Below, in pieces: positions 25,685 through 34,159 of a DNA stretch of 64,000 nt. The stretch lies in the NCBI GenBank assembly GCA_904419075.1, contig CAJFQM010000002.1, positions 1-64,000 of the forward strand, given 5' to 3'. Position numbers and translations under genes: made by a program. The stretch is from an uncultured Clostridia bacterium. Its GTDB lineage: Bacteria; Bacillota; Clostridia; Christensenellales; Borkfalkiaceae. Positions within the stretch are counted from its first letter, which is position 1. The number at the start of each line of letters is the position of its first letter. The notes under the pieces were generated by a model. It made no database searches. It saw only the letters and a program-made list of their open reading frames with translations, and had not been told where the DNA came from.

Positions 25685-26233
25685 TCAGTCGGTAAAGACG
25701 GGAATGGTATTCAGATAAATGACGTCGGGGCGTTTTGCCGCGTCGCCTTCCGCGAGGACGAACGCTTTTTTCGTCACGATTCCGCCCGCTTTTTCGACGA
25801 GGGCCACAAGACCCGCAAGGGACGCGCCCGTGGACACCACGTCGTCCACGATTCCCACTTTTTTCCCTCGGATCAGCTCGACGTCGTGACGGGAGAGATA
25901 CAATTTCTGTTCCTTTCCCGTGGTGATGGAGGATTCTATCTCGACCTCTATGCCGTCCTGCATATATAATTTTTTGCTTTTTCTCGCCACGGCATAGAAT
26001 CTCTGTCCGAGATTTCGGGCAATGCAATGCGTAAGCTGTAACCCTTTGGATTCGGCCGTAATGAGTACTTCGCAATCCCTGAGCTTTTCGGTAAGCAATT
26101 TTGCGCAGTGCTCGGTCAACGCGCTGTCGCCGTGCAGATTAAAAAATGCGATCGATACGCCGCTCGGCAGAGGCAGAACGGGCAGTTTCGCCTCGAAACC
26201 CTGAAAATCCACCGTATAAAATTCCCGTTTCAT
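25685..26233 (-). CDS. Purine (adenine-type) phosphoribosyltransferase
   Basis: A 182-residue type I phosphoribosyltransferase. The PRPP-binding loop is VGIVDDVVSTGASLAGLVAL, and ITAESKGLQLTHCIARNLG matches the conserved region of Apt-like enzymes. The length and the form of the PRPP loop fit adenine or xanthine phosphoribosyltransferase; the specificity cannot be fixed from sequence. The RBS AAGGAG lies before the ATG. It is transcribed away from recX, with intergenic promoters between the two. Confidence 0.75.
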   Translation of the reverse strand: MKREFYTVDFQGFEAKLPVLPLPSGVSIAFFNLHGDSALTEHCAKLLTEKLRDCEVLITAESKGLQLTHCIARNLGQRFYAVARKSKKLYMQDGIEVEIESSITTGKEQKLYLSRHDVELIRGKKVGIVDDVVSTGASLAGLVALVEKAGGIVTKKAFVLAEGDAAKRPDVIYLNTIPVFTD

Positions 26234-26538
26234 GGAACAGACTCCTTAAAAGTAATCGTTTTCAAACCCAATCTATTGTAGCACAATTTTTGTCGAAAGT
26301 AAACTTTTTTTGAGCTTTTCCTCATTTACTTTTTTACCGTCCGCCGTTTTGTTTTTCTGTTTTCCGTATTGTCTGTAAAGAGATTTTTACCAATTTCTTA
26401 TAAATGAATTTTTCTCCGAAAGTCAACGGATATGCAATTTTTTTGCGCATAACGAGGGTTGACTTTTACTTATAATAATGATACAATATTTTTATATCCC
26501 GCGGGAACATTTTTTGTTCGGGGAAAGGAGGCGCTTTT
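26234..26538. other. 305-nt divergent intergenic region (apt-like gene / recX)
   Basis: AT-rich. For the minus strand, TACAAT (26274-26279 as ATTGTA) lies 16 nt after TTACTT. For the plus strand, TTGACT (26459-26464), 17 nt and TACAAT (26482-26487) serve recX. An AAAGTAAA / TTTACTTT inverted repeat lies at about 26298-26335. No further gene is seen. Confidence 0.55.
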
Positions 26539-27156
26539 TTGAGCGAGATTACGGCCATCACGCCGCAGGTGAAGGATAAAACGAGGTGTAATGTTTTTGT
26601 GGACGGTCGTTTTTATTGCGGCCTGACGTTGGAAGCGGCCGTGAAAAACCGGCTCAAAGCGGGACAGATCGTGGATTTGGAAAAACTCTCCGCCATTCAG
26701 TTGGAGAGCGAAAAATCTACGGCGCTCGATAAGGCGCTCACGCACATTTCCGCGGCGCAAAAGACGGAAAAGCAGGTGAAGGAATACCTCGAAGGCAAGG
26801 GGTATCTCCCCGCCGTGGTGGAATATGTGCTCGGAAAGATGCGGGAATACGGCTTTCTCGACGACGGTTCCTATGCGGAAAATTACGCGCACGCCGCCGT
26901 AAAGAGGAAGGGCGTGAGGCTCATTCGTCTGGAACTGAAAAGCAAGGGCGTAGCCGAAGAACACATATCGGCGGCCACGGAAGGATTGGAAGGAGAGGAA
27001 GAGACGGCGGGGCGCCTTCTCGAAAAATATATGCGCGGAAAGCCCTGCGACAGAGCTACGCTTTACAAGGCGTTTCGGTATCTGCTCGGGAAAGGGTTTG
27101 AATACGAGACGGCCCGCGCGGCATTGTCCGCCTTCGGAGATACGGAAGAGGAATAA
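26539..27156 (+). CDS. recX: Recombination regulator RecX
   Basis: A 205-residue, helix-rich protein with repeated three-helix modules: LDKALTHISAAQKTEKQVKE, YVLGKMREYGFLDDGSYAEN and RLIRLELKSKGVAEEHI. RecX binds and modulates RecA filaments. It uses a TTG start, supported by GAAAGGAGG 8 nt upstream and by the family N-terminus (ITAITPQVKDKTRCNVFVDG). It is followed 4 nt later by birA. Confidence 0.9.
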   Translation: MSEITAITPQVKDKTRCNVFVDGRFYCGLTLEAAVKNRLKAGQIVDLEKLSAIQLESEKSTALDKALTHISAAQKTEKQVKEYLEGKGYLPAVVEYVLGKMREYGFLDDGSYAENYAHAAVKRKGVRLIRLELKSKGVAEEHISAATEGLEGEEETAGRLLEKYMRGKPCDRATLYKAFRYLLGKGFEYETARAALSAFGDTEEE

Positions 27157-27160
27157 CGGC

Positions 27161-27847
27161 ATGAAAAGAATCGACTTGAAAGAGACGACTTCGACGAACG
27201 AAGTCGCGAAATCTCTCCGCGAACGAGGTGAGAATTTAGTCGTGACGGCGCTTCGCCAGACGGGGGGGAAGGGCACGAAGGGCAGGAGTTTTTCTTCCGC
27301 GGCGGGCGGCGTGTATCTTACGAGATTGACGTTCTATGAAAATTTTCCTGCCGCAGACGCGTTTTTGATCATGGCGAGCGCCTCCGTCGCCGTATGCAGG
27401 ACGCTGGAAAAGTACGGCTTTGAGGCGGAAATCAAATGGCCGAACGACGTTTACGTGCACGGGAAAAAGATTTGCGGAATCCTCATCGAAAATACATTTT
27501 CGGGGAATAAAATTTCTTGTTCCGTCGTGGGAATCGGATTGAACGTCAATAACGAGCTTCCCCCCGAACTTTCGGAAACGGCGATTTCCATGCGTTCGGC
27601 GGCGGGAAAAGTTTTTGATCGGGAAGAAACGGAAAACGTTCTGATAGAGGAGTCGGGCAAAATTTCCCCCATGGAGGAATACCGAAAACGGATAGGTTTT
27701 CTCGGCCGTCCCGTCCTGCTCCTTTCGGGCGAGCGGAAAATTCCCGCCCGCGCGGTCGATGTGGATGAACGGGGCGGATTACTGGCGGAAGTCGGCGGGG
27801 AAATCAAGCGGTTTGCGGCCGCGGAAGTATCTCTCCGTTTTGAATAA
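27161..27847 (+). CDS. birA: Biotin--[acetyl-CoA carboxylase] ligase
   Basis: A 228-residue monofunctional biotin protein ligase without the N-terminal DNA-binding domain of E. coli BirA, so it cannot repress biotin genes. The motifs are TTSTNEVAKSL, LRQTGGKGTKGRSFSSAAGG in place of the usual GRGRxGR biotinyl-AMP loop, and IKWPNDVYVHGKKICGILIE. The GKGTKGR form of the loop is typical of some Clostridia. It lies between recX and nnrD in a tightly packed run. Confidence 0.9.
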   Translation: MKRIDLKETTSTNEVAKSLRERGENLVVTALRQTGGKGTKGRSFSSAAGGVYLTRLTFYENFPAADAFLIMASASVAVCRTLEKYGFEAEIKWPNDVYVHGKKICGILIENTFSGNKISCSVVGIGLNVNNELPPELSETAISMRSAAGKVFDREETENVLIEESGKISPMEEYRKRIGFLGRPVLLLSGERKIPARAVDVDERGGLLAEVGGEIKRFAAAEVSLRFE

Positions 27848-27857
27848 AGGAGGAAAA

Positions 27858-29381
27858 ATGCGTTACGTACTTACAAACGCGCAGATGCGCGCGGCGGACG
27901 GATTCACGATAAACGAATTGAAGGTACCGTCTTTGACCTTAATGGAACGGGCGGGAGCGGCGCTCGCGGCGGAAGCGGAAAGAATGTGTCCCGCGGGCGG
28001 GGACGTGCTCTGCGTCTGCGGCGGCGGAAATAACGGCGGGGACGGATTTGTTTGCGCTCGGCTGCTTTTGCGAAAGGGAATATCGGTCGCGGTTCTTTGT
28101 ACGGCGGAAAAATTTTCCGCCGAATGTAAAAGGAATAAAGAGGAATTTGAAAAATCGGGCGGGGAGGTGTATTCGGTCTTTCCGCGCCGCCGCTTTTCTC
28201 TCGTCGTGGACTGCCTGTTCGGAACGGGCTTTTCGGGCGAGCTTCGCGGCAAAGACGCCGTCTCGGCCGATTATATCAATGCTTCGGGCGCGAAAGTGCT
28301 GTCCGCGGATATTCCTTCGGGCGTATCGGGAAACAGCGGTATCGCCGCGGAAAAGGCCGTAAGAGCGGACAAGACGCTCTGTATCGGGGAATATAAGGCG
28401 GGGGTATTCTTGGGCGACGGAATAGACCTTTCGGGCGAGTGCGGGAGGGCGGATATCGGCATTTCTCTGCCCGAACTTTCGGACGGGCAAAACTATGCCT
28501 TTCTCGTCGGACGGGAGGAGGTCGCCGCACTTCTTCCGAAGCGCAGTCGGAATACTCATAAGGGAACTTACGGCCGCGTCGCCGTCGTCGCGGGCAGCGA
28601 AGCCTATACGGGGGCGGCGTATCTTTCCGCCGCCGCGGCGCTGCGGAGCGGGGCGGGATATACTTTCCTGTTCCTGCCCGAAAAAATTCTGCCTTCGTTC
28701 GTTCTCAGACTTCCCGAAGTATTGCTTTCTCCGTTCGGAAAAGGGGGCAGGGTTTCGTTCAGCGAAACGGAGTTTGAAAAACTGCTTCCGTTTTCCGCGG
28801 TGGCGTTCGGAATGGGAACGGGCGTGTCCGAGGACGTGTTTCAAGGCGTGTGTTATCTTTTGAAGGAATATACGGGGCGCCTGATTCTCGATGCCGACGC
28901 GCTCAACAGTCTCGCGAAATACGGCAGAGATCGCCTTTCGGAAATTTTTGAGAATAAAAAATGCGACGTTCTCCTCACGCCGCACATAAAGGAATTTTCC
29001 CGTCTGACGGGAAAGGAGATTTCGGAAATCTCGGCCGCAGGGCTGGACGCTCCGAAGGAATTTGCCGAAAAATACGGCGTTACGGTATTGTTGAAGGGCG
29101 CGGCGACCGTCATTTCCGACGGCCAAAGGACGGCGGTCAACGTTTCGGGCACCCCCGCTCAGGCCAAGGGCGGAAGCGGCGATGTGCTTTCGGGACTCGT
29201 CGCAGGCCTTTGCGCGGGCGGCTTGTCCGCGTTCGACGGCGCCGTTGCGGGCGCGTATCTCGCCGGAAAAGCCGCGGAATTCGCGGCGGAAACGACGGGG
29301 GAATATTCCCTCACGGCCTCCGACGAAATCGAGTTTTTGGGCAGAGCGTTTTTGAGTCTCGAAAAATCCGACGCGCTTTGA
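27858..29381 (+). CDS. nnrD: Bifunctional NAD(P)HX epimerase/dehydratase
   Basis: A 507-residue two-domain repair enzyme. The N-terminal YjeF-type epimerase domain (about 1-215) shows LTNAQMRAADGFTINELKVP, VCGGGNNGGDGFVCARLL and LSADIPSGVSGNSG. The C-terminal ribokinase-like dehydratase (about 235-500) has HKGTYGRVAVVAGSEAYTGA, LILDADALNSLA, LLTPHIKEFSRLTG and GTPAQAKGGSGDVLSGLVAG. It converts damaged hydrated NAD(P)H back. AAAGGAGG precedes the ATG at 27858. Confidence 0.95.
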   Translation: MRYVLTNAQMRAADGFTINELKVPSLTLMERAGAALAAEAERMCPAGGDVLCVCGGGNNGGDGFVCARLLLRKGISVAVLCTAEKFSAECKRNKEEFEKSGGEVYSVFPRRRFSLVVDCLFGTGFSGELRGKDAVSADYINASGAKVLSADIPSGVSGNSGIAAEKAVRADKTLCIGEYKAGVFLGDGIDLSGECGRADIGISLPELSDGQNYAFLVGREEVAALLPKRSRNTHKGTYGRVAVVAGSEAYTGAAYLSAAAALRSGAGYTFLFLPEKILPSFVLRLPEVLLSPFGKGGRVSFSETEFEKLLPFSAVAFGMGTGVSEDVFQGVCYLLKEYTGRLILDADALNSLAKYGRDRLSEIFENKKCDVLLTPHIKEFSRLTGKEISEISAAGLDAPKEFAEKYGVTVLLKGAATVISDGQRTAVNVSGTPAQAKGGSGDVLSGLVAGLCAGGLSAFDGAVAGAYLAGKAAEFAAETTGEYSLTASDEIEFLGRAFLSLEKSDAL

Positions 29382-29491
29382 GAAATGTAAGTCAACCTCG
29401 TAAGAGAACCGAATAAGCCGTAAAAAATTTTAATATAGGTTTCAGATACGGCGGACGGGCTGTTTTCGTTGGAAGATTTTTCGGCTTTTTG

Positions 29492-30259
29492 TCAGCGGTA
29501 TCCGAAAATGCGTACAAATACGGAAGAGAGGATCAGCGCGCTTCCGAAAATGAGATAGTAGAGGGGGAAGGGAGTAATGAGCGAGGTCAAAAGAATGAGG
29601 ATTCCGCCGAGGAGAAAATGCCGGCTGTTGCTTTTTGCAAAATACAGTTTGAGGCGTTTTTTCTTTTTCTTGGCAAATGCTTCCTCGCAGAGGTAATGTT
29701 CGGGCAAAGCGTTTCCCTCTTTGAGCATGGCGTATACGTCCTTTGCGACTTTTGTTTGGATATTCAATCGGGCGCAGAGTTTTTCCGCTTCGGGGGAAAG
29801 CTGTCCGCAGAGGATACATTTTTGTTTTTGGGTTTTCGCCCGAACGACGGCCGCTGCCTCGTCTCCGTCCGCGGGGCGTACGGTAAAGAGGGGAAAATAG
29901 AAAGTTTCCGCCGTTTCCACGGCGTAGAGTCCCGCTGCCGTGCGCGTTTTCGTCTCCCCGTTTTCCTCTTTTGCCGCAAAAAAGCGGCGGAAAAATTCGG
30001 CGTTTTGCCGCGGGGTGGACAGAGCGAGATGCAGCATGAGCTTTTCCATCGTCTCTTCGTCCTGTTTTTTCAAAAAGAGGTTTTCGCGCTTTCTGTCGAG
30101 AAAGAACCAGACGGGCAGAGCGACGAGGATTCCCGCGGCGGCCGCGAACAACAGCGAGGCGGACAGCGGGATACGTAAGTAGCGGAACAGGCATAGCGCG
30201 GGGATAAAGGTCACCGCGAAGGCGAATAATATATCTGAAATAAAAGCAGATTTTTTCAT
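29492..30259 (-). CDS. Membrane protein, four predicted helices, unknown
   Basis: A 255-residue protein with two helices near the N-terminus (ILFAFAVTFIPALCLFRYL and LLFAAAAGILVALPVWFFL), a soluble middle of about 150 residues and two helices near the C-terminus (FLLGGILILLTSLITPFPLY). The soluble part contains KCILCGQLSPEAEKLCARLN, faintly like the restriction-endonuclease-like insert of some membrane proteins, but I cannot assign a family. It is opposite in strand to its neighbours nnrD and nadD. Confidence 0.6.
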   Translation of the reverse strand: MKKSAFISDILFAFAVTFIPALCLFRYLRIPLSASLLFAAAAGILVALPVWFFLDRKRENLFLKKQDEETMEKLMLHLALSTPRQNAEFFRRFFAAKEENGETKTRTAAGLYAVETAETFYFPLFTVRPADGDEAAAVVRAKTQKQKCILCGQLSPEAEKLCARLNIQTKVAKDVYAMLKEGNALPEHYLCEEAFAKKKKKRLKLYFAKSNSRHFLLGGILILLTSLITPFPLYYLIFGSALILSSVFVRIFGYR

Positions 30260-30329
30260 GTTTTTATTTTTGACGGAAATTTCGGCTTCTAAACTTGAAA
30301 AATCCTTAAATATATAGTATAATGGAAAT

Positions 30330-31466
30330 ATGAATATCGGAATTTTCGGCGGGTCGTTCGATCCGCCTCACCTCGAACACGTGCGGCTTGCCGCGGCGGC
30401 GGTGGAGAGCTTGAATTTAGATAAGCTGTTTGTCGTCCCCGCGCATACGCCGCCGCATAAAAAGGATAAGGTTCTTTCTTCCGACGAGGATCGGCTTGAA
30501 ATGTGCCGTATCGCTTTTAACGATTGTCCGCGGACGGAGGTCAGCGATTGCGAGATCCGACAAGGCGGGACCAGCTACACTTATCTCACCTGTCGTCGTT
30601 TTCGGGAGTTATATCCTTCCGCAAAGCTCTTTTGGCTGGTGGGAACGGATATGCTCCGCGACTTTCCCAGTTGGCGGAATCCGGAGGAAATTTTGTCTCT
30701 CGCCGCTTTGGCTGTCTGCGCGCGTGCGGAAAAACCGGGTTGGACGGAAAAGGAACTGAAAGATTTTACCGCGCGTTTCAAAACGGATTTTGCGATTATC
30801 CGTTACGACGGAAAAGACGTTTCCTCGACGGAGGTTCGGGTATTGGCCGCGGCGGGAGAGGACGTGATTTCCCTCGTCGGCGCAAAAACGGCCGAATATA
30901 TCCGCAAAAACAGATTATACGAAATTCCGCATGCGCGGGAAGCTCTCCTTCTCGAAAAGCCGTCAAGGCGGGCGCACAGTATCCGCGTCGCGCTGTTCGC
31001 GGCGGAATATGCCGCGAAGTTCGGAATTTCCGAAAAACAGGCGGTGACGGCGGCGCTCTTTCACGACTGCGCGAAAAATCTTCCGCCCGATTCGCCGTAT
31101 CTTCGCGGCTTTCGCCCGCCGAAGGGAGTGCCCGAACCCGTCCTGCATCAGTATTCGGGCGCATACGTCGCGGAAAAATTTTTTGAGGTGACGGACGGAG
31201 AAGTGCTCGATGCCATTCGCTATCATACCAGCGGACGGGCGGACATGACTTCCCTCGGAAAATTGGTGTTTCTCTCCGATATGCTGGAAAGCGGGCGGCA
31301 ATTCGACGGGGTGGAAAAACTTCGCAAAATTTTCCGCGAAGAGGGCTTGGATCCGTGTATGCGGCAGGCGCTCAAAGATACGCTTTCCTATCTCGAAAAA
31401 TCGGGCGGAGAAATCTATCCGCTTACGCGTGAAGCCTATGAGTTTTTGAAGCGGGAACAAGCATAA
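30330..31466 (+). CDS. nadD: Fused nicotinate-nucleotide adenylyltransferase and YqeK-type HD phosphatase
   Basis: A 378-residue fusion. Residues 1-190 are NadD, which makes deamido-NAD from nicotinate mononucleotide: GIFGGSFDPPHLEHVRLA holds the nucleotidyl-transfer motif, then VPAHTPPHKKD and the C-terminal DVSSTEVR block. Residues 205-378 are a YqeK-like HD domain (RRAHSIRVALFAAEYAAKF, FHDCAKNLP), which in homologues splits Ap4A symmetrically. In Bacillus nadD, yqeK and rsfS are separate adjacent genes; here the first two are joined and rsfS still follows. Confidence 0.9.
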   Translation: MNIGIFGGSFDPPHLEHVRLAAAAVESLNLDKLFVVPAHTPPHKKDKVLSSDEDRLEMCRIAFNDCPRTEVSDCEIRQGGTSYTYLTCRRFRELYPSAKLFWLVGTDMLRDFPSWRNPEEILSLAALAVCARAEKPGWTEKELKDFTARFKTDFAIIRYDGKDVSSTEVRVLAAAGEDVISLVGAKTAEYIRKNRLYEIPHAREALLLEKPSRRAHSIRVALFAAEYAAKFGISEKQAVTAALFHDCAKNLPPDSPYLRGFRPPKGVPEPVLHQYSGAYVAEKFFEVTDGEVLDAIRYHTSGRADMTSLGKLVFLSDMLESGRQFDGVEKLRKIFREEGLDPCMRQALKDTLSYLEKSGGEIYPLTREAYEFLKREQA

Positions 31467-31548
31467 ATTTTGACGGATAAGTTTCGGAAAAAAGGAAGAG
31501 TCGAACCAAAAAACAACGAAGAAAATAAAACGGACAAGGAGAATAATT

Positions 31549-31920
31549 ATGTCGGAAATCAGCAGTAAAGAACTTGCAAAAGCGGCCTGTAAAGCACTTG
31601 CGGATCGACGGGGGAGAGATATCGTGACGATTTACGTGCGCGATAAAACGGTATTGTGCGACTATTTCGTGCTCGCCAGCGGCAGCAGCTCCACGCAAAT
31701 ACGCGCGCTCGGCGAACACGTCGAAGAGAAAATCGAATCTCTTTATAATCTTCAACCCACCCGCACCGAAGGCGTTCACGACGGACGTTGGGCAGTCATC
31801 GACTACGGCGATGTCATCGTGCATATTTTCAACGACGAAACGCGGCTGTTTTATCACCTCGAACGGCTGTGGGAGGACGGCGGAAATCTCGAAAAATACG
31901 TAGAGGAAGAAGAAAAATAA
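31549..31920 (+). CDS. rsfS: Ribosome silencing factor RsfS
   Basis: A 123-residue protein that binds ribosomal protein L14 and blocks subunit joining when nutrients are scarce. The family motifs are DIVTIYVRDKTVLCDYFVLA, SSTQIRALGEHVEE and WAVIDYGDVIVHIFNDETR. The RBS GACAAGGAG precedes the ATG. It follows nadD-yqeK as in other Firmicutes. Confidence 0.95.
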   Translation: MSEISSKELAKAACKALADRRGRDIVTIYVRDKTVLCDYFVLASGSSSTQIRALGEHVEEKIESLYNLQPTRTEGVHDGRWAVIDYGDVIVHIFNDETRLFYHLERLWEDGGNLEKYVEEEEK

Positions 31921-31929
31921 CGCTAATAA

Positions 31930-31968
31930 ACGGGGAAGGGCATTCGCCCTTCCCCGTTTTAATTTTTT
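31930..31968. terminator. Terminator after rsfS
   Basis: CGGGGAAGGGC / GCCCTTCCCCG stem, then TTTTAATTTTTT; perfect 11-bp pairing. Confidence 0.9.
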
Positions 31969-31992
31969 CGGGAATTCAAAAACAATTTTTCG

Positions 31993-32193
31993 TTAGGTGA
32001 GAATATCGTCGAACGATTCGTCAAAAATTTCACAAATTTTCGCCAACAGCAAAAAATCGGGCTCGCGTGTACCTTTTTCCCAAACACTTACCGTGCTTTG
32101 TTTTACTCCCAATATTCCTGCTAATTGTCTCTGCGTCATTTTTGCGCTCAATCGAAGATTTTTCAGATTTTCGGAAAATTTTATCTGCTTCAT
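31993..32193 (-). CDS. Small XRE-family regulator
   Basis: A 66-residue protein that is only a Cro/C1-type helix-turn-helix: NLKNLRLSAKMTQRQLAGIL, GVKQSTVSVWEKGTREPD. It is transcribed divergently from a PH-domain membrane gene. The space between them holds a 12-bp inverted repeat covering both -10 boxes, so autoregulation together with control of the neighbour is likely. Confidence 0.85.
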   Translation of the reverse strand: MKQIKFSENLKNLRLSAKMTQRQLAGILGVKQSTVSVWEKGTREPDFLLLAKICEIFDESFDDILT

Positions 32194-32224
32194 ATTTGAT
32201 ATTTTACCAAAAAGGTCTTCGATT

Positions 32225-32259
32225 TGTATTATATACCCAAATTTTTAGTATATAATACA
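32225..32259. promoter_or_regulatory. 12-bp inverted repeat overlapping divergent promoters
   Basis: TGTATTATATAC (32225-32236) and GTATATAATACA (32248-32259) are perfect inverted repeats 11 nt apart. Each arm contains a -10-like TATAAT, on opposite strands (plus strand 32251-32256, minus strand 32228-32233), so a protein bound here would block both genes. The XRE product at 31993 is the obvious candidate. Confidence 0.7.
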
Positions 32260-32289
32260 GACAATAAAAAAGTTAAAGGAGAAATCTTT

Positions 32290-32695
32290 ATGAAAGCGGA
32301 ATGTGAGTATGAGGCAAAAAAGAGCGCTTGGAGCGCAATAACGGTTTGGCAGATTTTATTTTTTTGGTTAATAATTCCCTTGATCGTAATGGCGGTCAAA
32401 ATCGTAAAGATAAAATCCGTTCGGATTTCTTTTTATGAAGACAGGGTAATCGAACGGAGCGGAATCCTTTCCAAACAAACGGGAGCGGCAGAGTCTTTTT
32501 CAAGGGGTTTTGTCCGTATCCGTAGAGCAGAGTCTTTCAGTGCGGTTGTTTGGTTACGGAAATGTAAAGATCGATGTTTTCGGAAAGTGGGATATAGATA
32601 CTCACGGAATTGTCCGTCCCGAAGAACTGAAACGGTACCTTGAAACGCGGATGATCAGGAAAGGCGAAATCGGCGGGACGATTTTAGACGCTTAG
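32290..32695 (+). pseudogene. Bacterial PH-domain (YdbT/bPH2-like) membrane protein, frameshifted
   Basis: The first frame gives a single helix (WQILFFWLIIPLIVMAVKIV) and RISFYEDRVIERSGILSKQT. It then leaves the family pattern after about residue 65. The second frame continues it: SVSVEQSLSVRLFGYGNVKI, then FGKWDIDTHG and the end PEELKRYLETR. Removing one base near 32498-32512 joins them into about 135 residues. Ribosome binding site AAAGGAG is good. Either a recent pseudogene or a sequence error. Confidence 0.7.
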
Positions 32696-32706
32696 AGAAA
32701 AAAGAA

Positions 32707-32734
32707 ACAGAGCCGTTTTTCATAGCGGCTCTGT
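32707..32734 (-). terminator. Terminator of the 107-residue membrane protein gene
   Basis: ACAGAGCCG / CGGCTCTGT, 9-bp stem with a 10-nt loop; on the minus strand it is followed by TTCTTTTTT. Confidence 0.75.
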
Positions 32735-33057
32735 CATTTGAATTTAATTTCTTTGGGCGGGGAATAGGTTTCTCTGGGGCGTTTGCGCTTGCGTTCCACG
32801 ATATAGTAGACGGGTTCGGGCGGAGCGTTTGGAGTCGGCTGCGCATTTTGCGGAGCGGCGGGTTTTTCTTCGCGGGGCTGCGAATCGGGCGCCTCGCGCT
32901 TTTGAGAATTTGTCGGAGCGGGTTCTTCGTGGCGTTTTTGGTACTTCCAGCCTATTTTTGCGAGGCGTACGACGTGAACGCCGAAAAAGCAGAGTATGAA
33001 TAAAAATATGAGCCAGAATGCGCCGCTCAAAGGGACGCTGAGTAGACAATTTTTCAT
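32734..33057 (-). CDS. Small single-pass membrane protein, Pro-rich, unknown
   Basis: A 107-residue protein with one N-terminal helix (SGAFWLIFLFILCFFGVHVV) followed by a basic region and a Pro/Gln-rich stretch, ending in VYYIVERKRKRPRETYSPP. The start is set by the ATG at 33057; a TATAAT lies 6 nt before it on the minus strand, so the mRNA may be leaderless. A matching terminator follows. Longer upstream extension of the frame overlaps the deoC-like gene and is rejected. No family is recognised. Confidence 0.55.
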   Translation of the reverse strand: MKNCLLSVPLSGAFWLIFLFILCFFGVHVVRLAKIGWKYQKRHEEPAPTNSQKREAPDSQPREEKPAAPQNAQPTPNAPPEPVYYIVERKRKRPRETYSPPKEIKFK

Positions 33058-33138
33058 GCTTTCATTATACAGGTTGTGTATTGTCATAAAATGCCTTTTT
33101 TTGGAATATATTTCCGTTTTTTGCCGCATACTTATGGC

Positions 33139-34083
33139 ATGAACAGCGAAAACAGACAAGCGAAGCCTTCGGGCATCGTTCTTTCTCCCACGGAAGCGGA
33201 GGAATATTGCGAATTCAAACGTCAGAAGCGGATAGCCGAAGTCGCGGCGGCCCTTTCCAAGGCGAATATTTACGCGGCGCAGCGCGACGCGGTTTCTGGG
33301 GAACAGCGAAAGGCGGCGGAGAGCGCAAAGCGCGTCAAAGCCGCGTCCGTTCAGGTGAATCCCGTATACGTCTCGTCGATGAAGAGCCTTTTGGGCGTTT
33401 CGGGGCCCGAAGTGGATTGCGTAGTCGGGGGGACGGGGGAGACTCTGCCGAAGGCGAAGGCATACGAAGCGAAGCTCGCCGTAAAGAGCGGCGCGAAGGA
33501 AATCACGTTGATTTTGTGCGGTTCCCTCTTGAGGAGCGGCCGCACGGGCGACATAAAGCGGGAGATCAAGCGCGTATGCCGAGCGGCTCGAAAGGCGGTG
33601 GTGAAAGTGGCGGCGGACAGTTCTTTTACGTACGCGGACTTTCTCCGCGCGGGGCGTCTTGCGGCGGATTGCGGAGCGAAGTTCCTTTCGGTCCGGTTTT
33701 TCCCCGACTGCGGGAGATTGAAAAGGGATCTGCATGACGTCTGCATGCTGGAAGTGACGGAGGTGGAGACGGCTTCGGATTATAAGGCTCTGATCGCCGC
33801 GGGCGTGGAGCGAATCGGCACTTCTCACGCCGAGGAGATTTATTCCGAGCTGATGAAGGAGGCGGAGAATCTTTCGTTTGCGGTAGATTTTACGGATTCG
33901 GTCACCGTATCCGTCCCGCCGAAGGCGGCTGCGGCGCCTTCCGTTTCCGAAAACTCGGAGAAATCCGAAACGGCCGTCGCGGCGGAGAGTAGTGAACCTT
34001 CCAAACAAGGCGAAAAGCCGAAAGCGGAACAGATGTCTGTTTTGAACGATAAAAAAATGTTGGACGGAGCGCTTTTGAAATAA
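33139..34083 (+). CDS. DeoC-fold protein lacking the Schiff-base lysines
   Basis: A 314-residue protein whose middle aligns with deoxyribose-phosphate aldolase: AKAYEAKLAVKSGAKEITLI, then AVVKVAADSSFTYADFLRAG and GVERIGTSHAEEIYSEL. At the place of the catalytic FVKTSTG strand it has FLSVRFFPD, and at the GVKAAGG strand it has MLEVTEVETA, so both lysines are lost. It is therefore unlikely to be a working aldolase. A charged N-terminal part of about 60 residues and an Ala/Ser/Glu-rich C-terminal tail of about 60 are additional. The ATG at 33139 is chosen since the upstream part is not family-like. Confidence 0.65.
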   Translation: MNSENRQAKPSGIVLSPTEAEEYCEFKRQKRIAEVAAALSKANIYAAQRDAVSGEQRKAAESAKRVKAASVQVNPVYVSSMKSLLGVSGPEVDCVVGGTGETLPKAKAYEAKLAVKSGAKEITLILCGSLLRSGRTGDIKREIKRVCRAARKAVVKVAADSSFTYADFLRAGRLAADCGAKFLSVRFFPDCGRLKRDLHDVCMLEVTEVETASDYKALIAAGVERIGTSHAEEIYSELMKEAENLSFAVDFTDSVTVSVPPKAAAAPSVSENSEKSETAVAAESSEPSKQGEKPKAEQMSVLNDKKMLDGALLK

Positions 34084-34085
34084 TA

Positions 34086-34115
34086 AAACCCCGGCGGAGC
34101 AAAGCCGGGGTTTTT
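34086..34115 (+). terminator. Terminator
   Basis: AACCCCGGC / GCCGGGGTT stem with loop GGAGCAAA, then TTTTT. Confidence 0.9.
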
Positions 34116-34159
34116 CATATGTCCTCATAGAAAGAGGAAAAAAGTCATATAATAAACGT

